Shown piece by piece: positions 54,965 through 63,961 of a stretch of DNA of 64,000 nucleotides. The translations under genes were made by a program, and so were the position numbers. Within the stretch, counting starts at the first letter, position 1; each line of letters starts with the position of its first letter. The notes below the pieces were generated by a model. The model was not told the origin of the DNA. It saw nothing but the letters and a program-made list of their open reading frames with translations, and did not search any database. The stretch comes from Staphylococcus simulans (lineage in GTDB: Bacteria > Bacillota > Bacilli > Staphylococcales > Staphylococcaceae), in the NCBI RefSeq assembly GCF_002994445.1, contig NZ_MRZJ01000009.1:1-64000 (forward strand). Reading direction: 5' to 3'.

Positions 54965-55645
54965 GTGACACAATTTACTGATCGATTGTATCAACGCGTT
55001 GAGCCTATTTGGGCATCTTATATGGAACATCCTTTTATCAAAGGATTGGCAGACGGTTCTTTGGATGAGGAGAAATTCAAACATTGGTTGAAACAAGATT
55101 ATATTTACTTAATTGAATATGCACGTTTATTCGCAATCGGTGCAGCAAAAGCAACCGATTTAACGATGATGTCGACATATGCACAATTAATGGACGGTAC
55201 GTTGAATACCGAAATGAATCTGCATCGCAACTATGCCAAATCATTCGGCATCAGCGAATCAGAATTAGAAGCGACAGAACCTGCCGAAACAACAACGGCT
55301 TATACAAGTTATATGCTGAATATGGCACAAATCGGCGGTATTGAAAATGTCATTGCGGCTATTTTGACGTGCACATGGAGTTACAACTATATCGGCTTGA
55401 AACTTGATGAACAAGATGCCGCAAAAGATCACCCGCTGTATCGAGAATGGGTAGATATGTATGCATCAGAGGAATTTACACAATTCAAAGAAGATTGTGT
55501 ACAATTGATGAATCAAGTGACAGAGGGACGTACAGAAGCGGAACTTCAAGCTTTAGAAGATATCGTCGTACGTACAAGTTACTATGAATATAAATTCTGG
55601 GACATGGCAGAACATCTTCAAACATGGGATGTCCCAGTAAAATAA
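54965..55645 (+). CDS. tenA: TenA, aminopyrimidine aminohydrolase (thiaminase II family)
   Basis: Salvages the pyrimidine half of degraded thiamine by hydrolysing amino-HMP. The family cysteine is in TCTWSYNYIG near residue 135, with the usual WLKQDYIYLIEY near 45 and DLTMM region. 226 residues. SD GAGGAGG; start GTG at 54965. No TPP riboswitch is visible upstream, so it is not thiamine-switched in the common way. Confidence 0.9.
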   Translation: MTQFTDRLYQRVEPIWASYMEHPFIKGLADGSLDEEKFKHWLKQDYIYLIEYARLFAIGAAKATDLTMMSTYAQLMDGTLNTEMNLHRNYAKSFGISESELEATEPAETTTAYTSYMLNMAQIGGIENVIAAILTCTWSYNYIGLKLDEQDAAKDHPLYREWVDMYASEEFTQFKEDCVQLMNQVTEGRTEAELQALEDIVVRTSYYEYKFWDMAEHLQTWDVPVK

Positions 55646-55732
55646 AACAAAATAGTTTTAATAATGATTTCTTATGCTCAATGGCTGACGCTGTTGAGCA
55701 TTTTTTTATGCCTGCGTTTACGATATAACAGA

Positions 55733-55773
55733 CTTAAATGTAAACTAAATAATAAAATAAGTTTACATTTAAG
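55733..55773. promoter_or_regulatory. BirA operator of the bio operon
   Basis: Perfect 14-bp arms (CTTAAATGTAAACT / AGTTTACATTTAAG) separated by a 13-bp AT-only centre. The form (TGTAAAC...GTTTACA) is that of staphylococcal BirA sites, so biotin surplus should repress bioY-bioD-bioA. The centre carries TATA-like sequence that could include the -10. Confidence 0.85.
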
Positions 55774-55800
55774 AAACAGAGTACTAAAATAACTTTTGAG

Positions 55801-56373
55801 GTGATTAACATCAAGACAAGAGATTTAGTATTTATCAGTTTATTTACAGCACTTACGATTGTTTCAAGTATGCTGCACTTTACATTAGGGCCGATTCCCT
55901 TCTCTCTTCAAATTGTCACAGTCTTTATTGTGGCGCATTTGTTCAGTGTGAAAATCGCATTTTGGAGTCAGGCTTTGTATGTGGTGATGGGCTTGCTCGG
56001 GCTGCCGATCTTCGCAAGCGGCGGAGGGCTTTTTTATGTAATGAAACCAACATTTGGATTCTTAATCGGCTTTGTCGTTGCGGCTTTAGTGATGGCCATA
56101 CTGAAACAAAAATGGACACAGCGCAATTTTGTGACGACGTTTCTGATTAATTTAGCAGGAACTGTGATTATTTATGTGTTCGGATGTGTTTATTTTTATT
56201 TCATTATGAATTTTGTATTACATACCCCGATAACAGCAAGCCAGACTTTCAGCGGTATCGTTTTGCTCAGCGGTCCTGGAGACATCATTTTAGGTGCGGT
56301 ATCAGCGGTATTGATTTTACGTTTAGAGAAAGTAATGAAAGGAGCTGGCATTCGTGAAGGTCTTCATCACTAG
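55801..56373 (+). CDS. bioY: BioY, substrate-binding subunit of the biotin ECF transporter
   Basis: A membrane protein with six segments; typical motifs include LGPIPFSLQ near residue 30, GLLGLPIFASGGGL near 65 and GFLIGF. It would import biotin with the shared ECF module. The start is odd: GTG 55801 is itself part of the GAGGTGATT SD. The codon at the ideal distance is ATC (55810), followed by KTRDLVFISLF, where homologues usually begin. Either GTG works or ATC is used, or a G-to-C change has damaged the start. BioD overlaps its 3' end by 20 bp. Confidence 0.85.
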   Translation: MINIKTRDLVFISLFTALTIVSSMLHFTLGPIPFSLQIVTVFIVAHLFSVKIAFWSQALYVVMGLLGLPIFASGGGLFYVMKPTFGFLIGFVVAALVMAILKQKWTQRNFVTTFLINLAGTVIIYVFGCVYFYFIMNFVLHTPITASQTFSGIVLLSGPGDIILGAVSAVLILRLEKVMKGAGIREGLHH

Positions 56374-57025
56374 TACAGGTACAGATGTAGGCAAGACTTA
56401 TGTAACTTTATTACTGTATCGTGCTTTATCAGCGCATGGTTATCATGTCGGTTTGTATAAACCTTTTCAAACCGAGGAACAAGCAGACGGAACGTATCCA
56501 GACTTAGAAGCATATCGCAAAGTCAGCGGTTTAGATTATGAGACAACCTCGCTGTATCGTTTTCATGAACCGGTGTCTCCGCATTTAGGATTTAAATTAG
56601 AACCTCATCAGCAACTCAACAGATCAGCTGTCATAGAGAAAGCAGATCAGCTTGCGGCACATTTTGATGTGGTGCTGATTGAAGGTGCAGGCGGTTTAGG
56701 CGTACCGATTCATCAAGACCAAGATACATTTTATATGACAGAAGATTTAATCAAAGATACTGCAGATAAAGTGATCAGTGTAGTACCGTCTCAACTCGGT
56801 GCCATCAGCGATATTATCATGCATCAGTATTATTTAACAGCGCATCATTTGCCGGAGAATATTTTGATTATGAATCGTTTCAACACTTCTAGGATTGCAC
56901 AAGATAATTACGAAACGTTAACCCGATATTTAGCACGCCCTATCTACACATTAAGCGAAGGGGCAGAAGTCCGAGAAGTGTCTGAGGCACTGATAGAAAC
57001 TATAATGAAAGGTGAAGTGTCATGA
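56354..57025 (+). CDS. bioD: BioD, dethiobiotin synthetase
   Basis: Closes the ureido ring of dethiobiotin from 7,8-diaminopelargonate, CO2 and ATP. The P-loop STGTDVGKTYVT near residue 7, KPFQTEEQADG near 36 and EGAGGLGVPI near 110 are in order. GTG start with GAAAGGAGC upstream. 223 residues. It overlaps bioY at its 5' end and bioA at its 3' end, so the three are coupled. Confidence 0.92.
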   Translation: MKVFITSTGTDVGKTYVTLLLYRALSAHGYHVGLYKPFQTEEQADGTYPDLEAYRKVSGLDYETTSLYRFHEPVSPHLGFKLEPHQQLNRSAVIEKADQLAAHFDVVLIEGAGGLGVPIHQDQDTFYMTEDLIKDTADKVISVVPSQLGAISDIIMHQYYLTAHHLPENILIMNRFNTSRIAQDNYETLTRYLARPIYTLSEGAEVREVSEALIETIMKGEVS

Positions 57026-58380
57026 ACAAACAAGCATTAATTCAAGCAGACCGTGATTATGTCTGGCATCCGTTTACGCAAATGGGTGTGTATCGCGAAC
57101 ATGATCCGATTATTATTGAACGCGGAGAAGGCAGTTATTTATATGATATTGATAATAATGCCTATTTAGACGGTTATGCCTCTTTATGGGTCAATGTCCA
57201 TGGGCATAATCATCCGAAATTGAATCAAGCAATTACAGAACAACTAGGTAAAATTGCCCATTCGACATTACTGGGTTCTTCTAATGTGCCATCAATAGAA
57301 CTTGCGAAGCGTTTAGTTGAAATTACACCTGAGCGATTACAGAAAGTCTTCTATTCTGATACAGGCAGTGCCGCAGTAGAAATTGCGATTAAGATGGCGT
57401 ATCAATATTGGAAGAATTTAGATGCAGAACGTTTTGCCGAGAAGAAGAAATTTATTACGTTGAAGAATGGCTATCACGGCGATACGATCGGTGCAGTCAG
57501 TGTCGGAGGAATTGATACGTTCCATGCAATCTTTAAAGATTTAATCTTTGAGAATATTCAAATCAGCTGTCCGTCTTTATTCCAATCAGAATATGAAACA
57601 GAAGCAGCGTTAGTTGAAGGTTTGGTAGAAGAAATCAGAACTGTCTTAGAGCATCATGGTGATGAAATCTGCGGCTTTGTGTTAGAACCTTTGATTCAAG
57701 GTGCGACAGGAATCTATGCCCAACCGCCGCATTTCATCAAAGCAGTGGAACAACTTTGCCGAGAATATAATATCTTATTGATTGTGGATGAAGTAGCGAC
57801 AGGTTTCGGCCGTACAGGAACGATGTTTGCGTGTGAACGCGCAGATGTAAACCCAGACATTATGTGTCTTGCAAAAGGTATCACAGGAGGATATTTGCCG
57901 TTAGCCGCAACGATGACCTCTCAAGCTGTGTATGATGCCTTCATAAGCAATCGCCACGCAGATAAAACATTCTTCCATGGCCACACATATACCGGCAACC
58001 CTGTCGTATGTGCTGCGGCGATTGAAAGCTTGAATTTATTTGAAGAAACGCATTTAATCGACCATATCAGTAAGACATCCGCGTTACTAGAAGATAATCT
58101 GAATGCACTTAAAACATTAGATTATGTCGGTAATGTCCGCGGCTATGGTTTGATGTTCGGTGTAGAATTGGCCGACCCGTCAGATCCTGCACAACCGCTT
58201 GCGATTCCAACGGTGGAACGCATCATTCAGACGTGTAAGGAAAATGGTTTGATGATTCGAAATTTAGAAAATGTAATTACCTTTGTGCCGGTCTTGAATA
58301 TGAGTTTATCTGAAATCCAAAAGATGACAGACATCTTTAAAGCCGCATTAGCACAAGTACTAGAAAATCAAACAGTTTAA
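57022..58380 (+). CDS. bioA: BioA, adenosylmethionine-8-amino-7-oxononanoate aminotransferase
   Basis: A PLP aminotransferase that converts KAPA to 7,8-diaminopelargonate. Motifs: VWHPFTQM at the start, SDTGSAAVEIAIKMAYQYW near 113, VDEVATGFGRTG near 255 and the PLP Lys in LAKGITGGYLPLAA near 290. 452 residues. The ATGA overlap with bioD shows coupling. bioB and bioF are not in the window, so biotin synthesis is either completed elsewhere or precursors are imported. Confidence 0.92.
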   Translation: MNKQALIQADRDYVWHPFTQMGVYREHDPIIIERGEGSYLYDIDNNAYLDGYASLWVNVHGHNHPKLNQAITEQLGKIAHSTLLGSSNVPSIELAKRLVEITPERLQKVFYSDTGSAAVEIAIKMAYQYWKNLDAERFAEKKKFITLKNGYHGDTIGAVSVGGIDTFHAIFKDLIFENIQISCPSLFQSEYETEAALVEGLVEEIRTVLEHHGDEICGFVLEPLIQGATGIYAQPPHFIKAVEQLCREYNILLIVDEVATGFGRTGTMFACERADVNPDIMCLAKGITGGYLPLAATMTSQAVYDAFISNRHADKTFFHGHTYTGNPVVCAAAIESLNLFEETHLIDHISKTSALLEDNLNALKTLDYVGNVRGYGLMFGVELADPSDPAQPLAIPTVERIIQTCKENGLMIRNLENVITFVPVLNMSLSEIQKMTDIFKAALAQVLENQTV

Positions 58381-58484
58381 AGAATAACTCTGTACATAAA
58401 TGCCGTAATCTTTCGTTTAGATTGAATCTCCTTGATAAAGGCTATAAGGTTAGAGTAGATAGAGAAAATCAAGGAGGAAGTTGC

Positions 58485-59222
58485 GTGAATAAAAAAGAAT
58501 TGTTCGATATGGCATCTACACCTGTCAATGCGCCGACGTTTGCCAAAGTAGATGTGCATTTTCGAAACCGCGAATTTTTAAACATTGTATATAGAACAGA
58601 TATAGAGAAATTGAAAGCTGTAGTACCAGAGCCGTTAAAGGTGACAAGTGATTTAATCAAATTTGAAGTCATCGATATGCCTGATAGTACAGGGCTTGGC
58701 TCTTATACAGAATGCGGACAAGTGATTCCGGTTGAGTATAACGGTGAACAAGGCGAGTATTACTTAGCCATGTACTTAAACAATCAGCCTGCGATTGCGT
58801 TAGGCAGAGAGTTGTCGACGTTCCCTAAGAAATACGGTGAACCAAGACTTTATGTCGATAATGATACATTAGTCGGTACATTGGATTATCATTCATTACG
58901 CGTGGCACAAGCGACAATGACGTATAAATATCATCCGATTGAAGAAGCGGAAGCAAAAGAGCTAATTACCAAACCAAGCTTTATGCTGAAACAAATGCCG
59001 AACTATGACGGGACATCTAGAATTTTAGAAATGACTCGTTCTCAAATTACAGACATTCAAATTAAAGAGGCATTCAGAGGCGATGCACGCTTACAACTAT
59101 TTGAACATGTCAATGCACCGTTAGCAGACTTCCCAGTTAAAGAAATTGTAGATGCACAACACATTCTTGCAGACTTAAGATTAGGCAAACCAGAAGTTGT
59201 ACATGATTATTTAAATGAATAA
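58485..59222 (+). CDS. Acetoacetate decarboxylase-family protein
   Basis: Fold family of acetoacetate decarboxylase. The Schiff-base lysine motif is readable as ELSTFPKKYGEPRL near residue 107, and the N-terminal PEPLKV and GLGSYTECGQVIPV match. The start at GTG 58485 has AAGGAGG with ideal spacing; the longer frame from 58422 has none. 245 residues. It lies 104 bp after bioA in the same direction, possibly on a separate promoter. The natural substrate is uncertain. Confidence 0.85.
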   Translation: MNKKELFDMASTPVNAPTFAKVDVHFRNREFLNIVYRTDIEKLKAVVPEPLKVTSDLIKFEVIDMPDSTGLGSYTECGQVIPVEYNGEQGEYYLAMYLNNQPAIALGRELSTFPKKYGEPRLYVDNDTLVGTLDYHSLRVAQATMTYKYHPIEEAEAKELITKPSFMLKQMPNYDGTSRILEMTRSQITDIQIKEAFRGDARLQLFEHVNAPLADFPVKEIVDAQHILADLRLGKPEVVHDYLNE

Positions 59223-59231
59223 TAAATAGAT

Positions 59232-59266
59232 AAGGAGAAATGAGACATGAGGTCTTGTTTCTCCTT
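59232..59266 (+). terminator. Terminator of the acetoacetate decarboxylase-like gene
   Basis: AAGGAGAAA/TTTCTCCTT with an inner GAGAC/GTCTT pairing, followed by TTAC. Confidence 0.65.
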
Positions 59267-59396
59267 TTACTTGTTTTGCAGAAGCTATATGGACAATATA
59301 TGTCTACCATTAGAATTACATATCTTTGTTGTGTTCGATTAGGGTATAATGCTATTAAGTATCGAAAAATAGAATATACGAAAGCAGGGGACATGT

Positions 59397-60305
59397 ATGA
59401 AATTCAGATATATAGGTGCAAGTCTTGTCGCATCTGCATTATTATTGACGGCATGCGGACAAAAGGAACAAAACGAAGATACAAAACAAGAAGAAAAATC
59501 AAATCACAACCAAGATAGTTCAAACCAACAAGATCAAAGCAATCACAATGAATCAGACAGTCATGAGAACAATAATGACACACAAAATGAATCTTCAAAA
59601 GAATCATCTTCAAAAGAAAAATTCAGCGATTTGAATACCAACAGTAAAGAATATTTAGCACGTGTTTGGTTAGGTGTGTTAGAGAGTTATCAAGATGGCG
59701 GAAGTGATTTTGATTCTATCACAATTGACCATTTAGATGTATCTGGTCAGCATATGTATAACCAATATACTGTACGTTATGACGAAGGAACATATGTATT
59801 AGCAGCTACACCGACAGCAGCCGGTCATGTTGTATATAAAAACAATGGAGACGGCACAGTCACAATTTATCCTGTACCGAGCCATTTCCAAGATCGCCGC
59901 TGGATAGAGCCTGGATACAGCCGCAGCGAATCACAAAGTATTATGAACCAAGGCAAAGTAGTACCGCTTTATGATGGCAATGATGCCTTGGTACATCAAG
60001 TAGAAGGCTGGATCAGCGACGGCACAAAAGTACCTGAATCTAATGCGAACAATATTGAAACAGAAGCTTCTGAAAGTACTTCGGATGAAGGTACAGTAAC
60101 ACGTGAAAATGTAATTGATAAAGTTGAAGAATATGAAGGCCATACATTAGATACCAGCACGTATACATTCAAAGAGCCTGAAAAACGCAGCGACGGTGGA
60201 TGGGGCTTCTCTATTTTAGATAAACAAGGCAACCTTGTCGGTTCTTATATCATTGATGCGGACGGCACTGTGACAAAATATGATGAAAACGGCGATGAAG
60301 TATAA
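59397..60305 (+). CDS. Lipoprotein of unknown function, 302 aa
   Basis: A lipoprotein signal (SALLLTACGQ, Cys near residue 20) is followed by a low-complexity Asn/Gln/Ser/Glu linker (about 22-75) and two compact regions: about 80-215 (YLARVWLGVLESYQ...) and a C-terminal beta-rich repeat (about 240-302, WGFSILDKQGNLVGSYIIDA). It is anchored outside the membrane. A TATAAT at 59345 suggests its own promoter. Similar lipoproteins are common in staphylococci, but no function is known to me. Confidence 0.75.
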   Translation: MKFRYIGASLVASALLLTACGQKEQNEDTKQEEKSNHNQDSSNQQDQSNHNESDSHENNNDTQNESSKESSSKEKFSDLNTNSKEYLARVWLGVLESYQDGGSDFDSITIDHLDVSGQHMYNQYTVRYDEGTYVLAATPTAAGHVVYKNNGDGTVTIYPVPSHFQDRRWIEPGYSRSESQSIMNQGKVVPLYDGNDALVHQVEGWISDGTKVPESNANNIETEASESTSDEGTVTRENVIDKVEEYEGHTLDTSTYTFKEPEKRSDGGWGFSILDKQGNLVGSYIIDADGTVTKYDENGDEV

Positions 60306-60353
60306 GCACTTTTTATCATCAAAATAAAGTATGATAAAAAAATAATGAGACAA

Positions 60354-60397
60354 AAACACTCCCCGATGGTTAGTATTAAAACCATAAGGGAGTGTTT
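60354..60397. terminator. Bidirectional terminator
   Basis: AAACACTCCC/GGGAGTGTTT, with an inner ATGGTT/AACCAT, between the lipoprotein gene and the convergent SDR gene. Confidence 0.8.
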
Positions 60398-60405
60398 TAT
60401 TCATG

Positions 60406-61161
60406 TTAATAAAGTTTGATGCTGCCGCCATCAACCATTAATGTTTGGCCTGTGATGTATTGAGAATCGCTGCTGCCTAAAAATACCGCAACAGGTCCGA
60501 TATCTTGTTCAACATCACCGAATTTTTGAAGCGGAATGCCGTTAACTACTTTTTCATAATACTCAGGGTTGTTTTGTCTCCACTGGTCGACACCTTCAGA
60601 GTAAGCGATTGGAGAAATAATATTGGCGTTGATACCGTATTCACCGAATTCGTTAGCTATCACACGCGTGATACCTCGAATTGCTTCTTTTGCGGCAACG
60701 TAAGCACCTTGATTTTTGTCTCCTTTCATCGCAGCACCAGAACCGAAGTTGATAATGTTTCCTTTAGTTTCTTTTAAATAAGGAATTGTCATCTGGCATA
60801 AATGAAATGTCGCAAAAAATCCAGTGTTGAATGATAAGTTCAAGTCGTTTTCTGTAATATCTAAAAAGCTGTTCATGCGAGATGCGTGTGCATTATTAAC
60901 CAATATATCAATCTGATGATATTTCTCTATTGTTTGATCTACACATGCTTGCAGCGAGGCTTTATCAGTTAAATCTGTTTTGATGAATGTTGTTTCATAG
61001 CCTTGCTGGTTTAATGCTTCGCTTAAGTTTTGTCCTTTTTCTTCAGCAATATCCGCAATCACAACACGTGCATTTTCTTTTGCATACGCACGGACAATAC
61101 CAGACCCTATACCGCCTGCGCCGCCTGTCACAATTGCTACTTTATTGTCTAATTTTGCCAT
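60406..61161 (-). CDS. Short-chain dehydrogenase/reductase, 251 aa
   Basis: Classical SDR: NAD(P)-binding TGGAGGIGSGI near residue 13, NNAHAS near 90 (a variant of NNAG) and catalytic YVAAK near 155. Acidic residue after the Gly motif (VVIADIAEEKG) suggests NAD preference. Substrate unknown. It is 78 bp downstream of the marR gene on the same strand, probably in its operon. Confidence 0.88.
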   Translation of the reverse strand: MAKLDNKVAIVTGGAGGIGSGIVRAYAKENARVVIADIAEEKGQNLSEALNQQGYETTFIKTDLTDKASLQACVDQTIEKYHQIDILVNNAHASRMNSFLDITENDLNLSFNTGFFATFHLCQMTIPYLKETKGNIINFGSGAAMKGDKNQGAYVAAKEAIRGITRVIANEFGEYGINANIISPIAYSEGVDQWRQNNPEYYEKVVNGIPLQKFGDVEQDIGPVAVFLGSSDSQYITGQTLMVDGGSIKLY

Positions 61162-61239
61162 TTAAGATAACCATCCTTTGAATATATTTTTCCATGTGCA
61201 TCTGATTACGTTTGTTTTCTGAGTTATCTTAGGTGTGTC

Positions 61240-61680
61240 TTAATTGTTTTCATTTAATTCTTTGACGTGATTAAATAGTTTGTTTTGAATGCTTAACAGT
61301 TGCTCGACTTCTTCTTCGTTTAAAACAGAATAGATTTCTTGGTTCATTTTTTGACCTTGTTCTTGTGCTTTGCTTAATAAGTTTTGTCCATTTTCTGTGA
61401 TGGAAATTAAGAAGACGCGTCGATCATGCGGGTGTGCTTTACGTTCTACATACTGATTGCGAAGCAAGTTGTTGATTAATTTAGTGACTGCACCAGATGT
61501 ATAGTCTAACGAATGTGCAATATCTGTAGGCTTTTGAGGACCTTCTTTTGCTAACTTCGATAGCACTAAAATTTGAGAAATATTTACATTTTCATCAAAC
61601 CTTTTGATAAAGAGGGTCATTGTGGCAGAATTCAAAAGGTCTGAATGATGAATGAGTTCAAAAAAGTTGTTGTTTGTCAT
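61240..61680 (-). CDS. MarR-family transcriptional regulator, 146 aa
   Basis: A winged helix-turn-helix dimer typical of MarR (ILVLSKLAKEGPQKPTDIAH, SGAVTKLINNL, DRRVFLISITENG). 146 residues. It precedes an SDR gene and has a palindrome between its own -35 and -10, so it probably represses itself and the SDR. The ligand is unknown; an aldehyde, quinone or phenolic compound would fit such pairs. Confidence 0.88.
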   Translation of the reverse strand: MTNNNFFELIHHSDLLNSATMTLFIKRFDENVNISQILVLSKLAKEGPQKPTDIAHSLDYTSGAVTKLINNLLRNQYVERKAHPHDRRVFLISITENGQNLLSKAQEQGQKMNQEIYSVLNEEEVEQLLSIQNKLFNHVKELNENN

Positions 61681-61712
61681 AATCTCTCCTCAGTTAAAGT
61701 GTTGTATAATAT

Positions 61713-61747
61713 TATTATACCGGTAAGATGCTTACTGGTAAACTATT
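61713..61747 (-). promoter_or_regulatory. marR promoter with operator in the spacer
   Basis: Minus-strand TTTACC and TATAAT are 17 bp apart. The inverted repeat TACCGGTAAG/CTTACTGGTA (61718-61727, 61731-61740; one mismatch) fills the spacer and overlaps both elements, the classical autorepressor position. Confidence 0.7.
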
Positions 61748-61816
61748 TAGGTATATGGTTACGATTTGATTGTTTTTGTGAAAGCGAATGAGATGATATT
61801 AATCACTAATGTAAAA

Positions 61817-61855
61817 CAGGAAGATTTTCACTTTATAATCATGAAAATCTTCCTG
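61817..61855 (-). terminator. Terminator of the 380-aa hypothetical gene
   Basis: Perfect 14-bp arms (CAGGAAGATTTTCA and its complement) with an 11-nt loop, 36 bp after the stop on the minus strand; the tract after it is only moderately T-rich. Confidence 0.65.
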
Positions 61856-61890
61856 TTCTGCGTTTTGATTTTTTATTTTGAATTTCTGTA

Positions 61891-63033
61891 TTATTTGCGG
61901 TATTGATTGAAATCAATCACGTTGCTTTGCGATGGGTGATTAGATTTGTTTGTTTTGCGTTGTTTTGGTTGTGTCGGTGTATCGTCATGAAGTTCTGATA
62001 AGAATTGGTCTAATTCATCTTGAGAGGTGATTTTACCGTCTAAAATCGCATTCATGACTTTGGCGTCATCTGAACCATCGTCTTCAAATGCGAGTAATTC
62101 TTTAACGACTTCGCGCATGTCTTCATCTTGTCCTGCTTCTGAGAAGGCCGCAATGGCACCTTCGATATTTTTAGGCATCTCTGAAGTAAGTGCGTTCAAT
62201 TTCTGCATTTTATTAATTTCTTCAAGAATTTCTCGGTCGTCGGGATCGATGTAATCTAATGGATCGATATTGTTTTGTTCGAAATAATCAACTAAGAATT
62301 CAAAGATATCAATCGGCATATAAAGCACACTATAATCCCAGTCAGCAGCAACCATAAAGACGTCTAAATCCAAGTTTGATACATGCGTAAATGGAATGAC
62401 GTTGCTTCCTTCCACAATGAAATAAGCAATTAAACCACGTGCATCTTCAGTGAGATAATCGAAACGTTCGAAAGGATCCTCCATGAAGGCATCTTCAATC
62501 AATTCAATTAATTCATCACTATTGCATTTTGAGAAACCTTTGATTTTAAAGTTGCGGCAGATTTGTTTGAGTTCTTTTACTGTAAAATCGCATAATCTGT
62601 AAGGCAAGTGATAAAGTCCGTATTCTTGTCTTGCTTCATGAAGCTCCTGCATTTCTATAATAGCCTCTTCTTCATCGTTATCTAATTGCGGTAAAGGCTT
62701 GTATTGACTATTAAGTACATATTGGTTGTAATTATTGAGGAAATCAATATCCACAAACCAGCCTTCATCATCCAATGGAAAGATAAAGTTGGTCGCCGAT
62801 AATAATGGCATGTATCTAGCATCTTTCTCAGAGATTACAGGTACTTCTATTTGATTAGACAGAATGAAATCCAGTACTTGTTTTTCTTTTTTATTACTGT
62901 ATTTCGCATAATCAGCGAAAATTTCAGCTTCAGTCATTTGCATAGCATCTTCTTTTTTATAGTTCGGATTTTTAATTTGTATTGCGTAAAGGAGTCGGTC
63001 GTAATTATCATATTTATCAGAGAAGTCGTACAT
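61891..63033 (-). CDS. Hypothetical protein with SAP-like motif, 380 aa
   Basis: An acidic cytoplasmic protein with no membrane segment. The central LKQICRNFKIKGFSKCNSDEL (in part; near residue 160) looks like a SAP/Rho-N-type helix pair, matched by a similar segment in the upstream 129-aa protein, and the C-terminus is acidic and then basic (KQRKTNKSNHP). The start has GAGGTGACAG upstream. It may bind nucleic acid, which is inference. Confidence 0.6.
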   Translation of the reverse strand: MYDFSDKYDNYDRLLYAIQIKNPNYKKEDAMQMTEAEIFADYAKYSNKKEKQVLDFILSNQIEVPVISEKDARYMPLLSATNFIFPLDDEGWFVDIDFLNNYNQYVLNSQYKPLPQLDNDEEEAIIEMQELHEARQEYGLYHLPYRLCDFTVKELKQICRNFKIKGFSKCNSDELIELIEDAFMEDPFERFDYLTEDARGLIAYFIVEGSNVIPFTHVSNLDLDVFMVAADWDYSVLYMPIDIFEFLVDYFEQNNIDPLDYIDPDDREILEEINKMQKLNALTSEMPKNIEGAIAAFSEAGQDEDMREVVKELLAFEDDGSDDAKVMNAILDGKITSQDELDQFLSELHDDTPTQPKQRKTNKSNHPSQSNVIDFNQYRK

Positions 63034-63135
63034 ATATCTGTCACCTCATGCGTTAATTAATCTTATTTATCTATTTTATACTAAAAGCAAGGTGATAACT
63101 AATAATTCTATCATTCAATTTTACAATAGCGATAT

Positions 63136-63525
63136 TCAGCTTTTAATGTCGATATGATGCTTTTTAAAGTACTTGCTGAGGATGAAATAGATATCTTGAG
63201 GGACACTGATCATGTGCTTCTTTTTATTATAATTGACCATAAACGCATCATCGATGGCAGAAGGTACTGGGTCTTTTAGACTGACAGCATTATGTTCATG
63301 AACAAAAAACAGCGAAAGCAGTGCGACGGCTTCGTCATCTTCTAATAGGATATCCAGCATTTCATCAGGTTCTTCGTAGAATGTTTTAGATATCATTAAG
63401 GCAATTTCATTCTTTCTGGTGTTCGCAAAACCATGAATATGATATTTCCTGCAAATATTCTTAAGTTCAGGCAAACTATATTTTCTTGTCATTATTTGGG
63501 CGATTGTTAAATATTCTTGAAGCAT
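63136..63525 (-). CDS. Hypothetical protein, 129 aa, paralogue of the SAP-like region
   Basis: LPELKNICRKYHIHGFANTRKNEI (in part; near residue 20) and the following YEEPDEMLDIL resemble LKQICRNFKIKGF...EDPFERFDYL of the neighbour, so the two are partial paralogues. Length 129. Same strand, 102 bp upstream of the 380-aa gene. SD AAGGATAGAGACATG is weak. Confidence 0.6.
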   Translation of the reverse strand: MLQEYLTIAQIMTRKYSLPELKNICRKYHIHGFANTRKNEIALMISKTFYEEPDEMLDILLEDDEAVALLSLFFVHEHNAVSLKDPVPSAIDDAFMVNYNKKKHMISVPQDIYFILSKYFKKHHIDIKS

Positions 63526-63642
63526 GTCTCTATCCTTTCTTCAATGTTACATCTAGACGAATGTGCGGATGATTCATATAGGATTGTACCGCAGGTTATG
63601 GTACATTAATGAATAAGAATTATAAAATGAAGGAGAACTTCA

Positions 63643-63834
63643 ATGGATGTTACAACATTTGTCTATGTATTGATTATAGTCATCAGTTTTCTAGTAACGA
63701 ACGCGATTTCAAATCGATTTATCAAAAATCGTTCCAATACTGGACTGTATCTTTTAAAACGCGTCGGTATTTTCATGGCTGTCTATCTTGTATTATTTAC
63801 AATCTATTTTATCTTATTCCAGCCTAAAATCTAA
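63643..63834 (+). CDS. Small membrane protein, 63 aa
   Basis: Two hydrophobic segments (TFVYVLIIVISFLVTNAI; FMAVYLVLFTIYFILF) separated by a basic stretch (RFIKNRSNTG). Start at 63643 with AAGGAGAACTTCA upstream; a terminator follows 20 bp after the stop. No family recognised. Confidence 0.65.
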   Translation: MDVTTFVYVLIIVISFLVTNAISNRFIKNRSNTGLYLLKRVGIFMAVYLVLFTIYFILFQPKI

Positions 63835-63853
63835 AGCAATCTGCGGGGGTGCT

Positions 63854-63881
63854 AAGTTAAGCTTAGTACCTTTTTTATGCG
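63854..63881 (+). terminator. Terminator of the 63-aa gene
   Basis: GGTGCTAAG/CTTAGTACC with a 5-nt loop, then TTTTTT. Confidence 0.7.
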
Positions 63882-63897
63882 ATTGCATCTATGTAAA

Positions 63898-63930
63898 AGC
63901 ATAAGCCAAGGTTGTCCCTCGGCTTATGAC
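63898..63930 (-). terminator. Terminator of the minus-strand gene at the right edge
   Basis: CATAAGCC/GGCTTATG (with further partial pairing) 32-64 bp past the minus-strand stop at 63962; on the minus strand a CTTTTAC tail follows. Confidence 0.55.
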
Positions 63931-63961
63931 TCATTTTCTAAGTGTTTCGTATAGTACCTTT

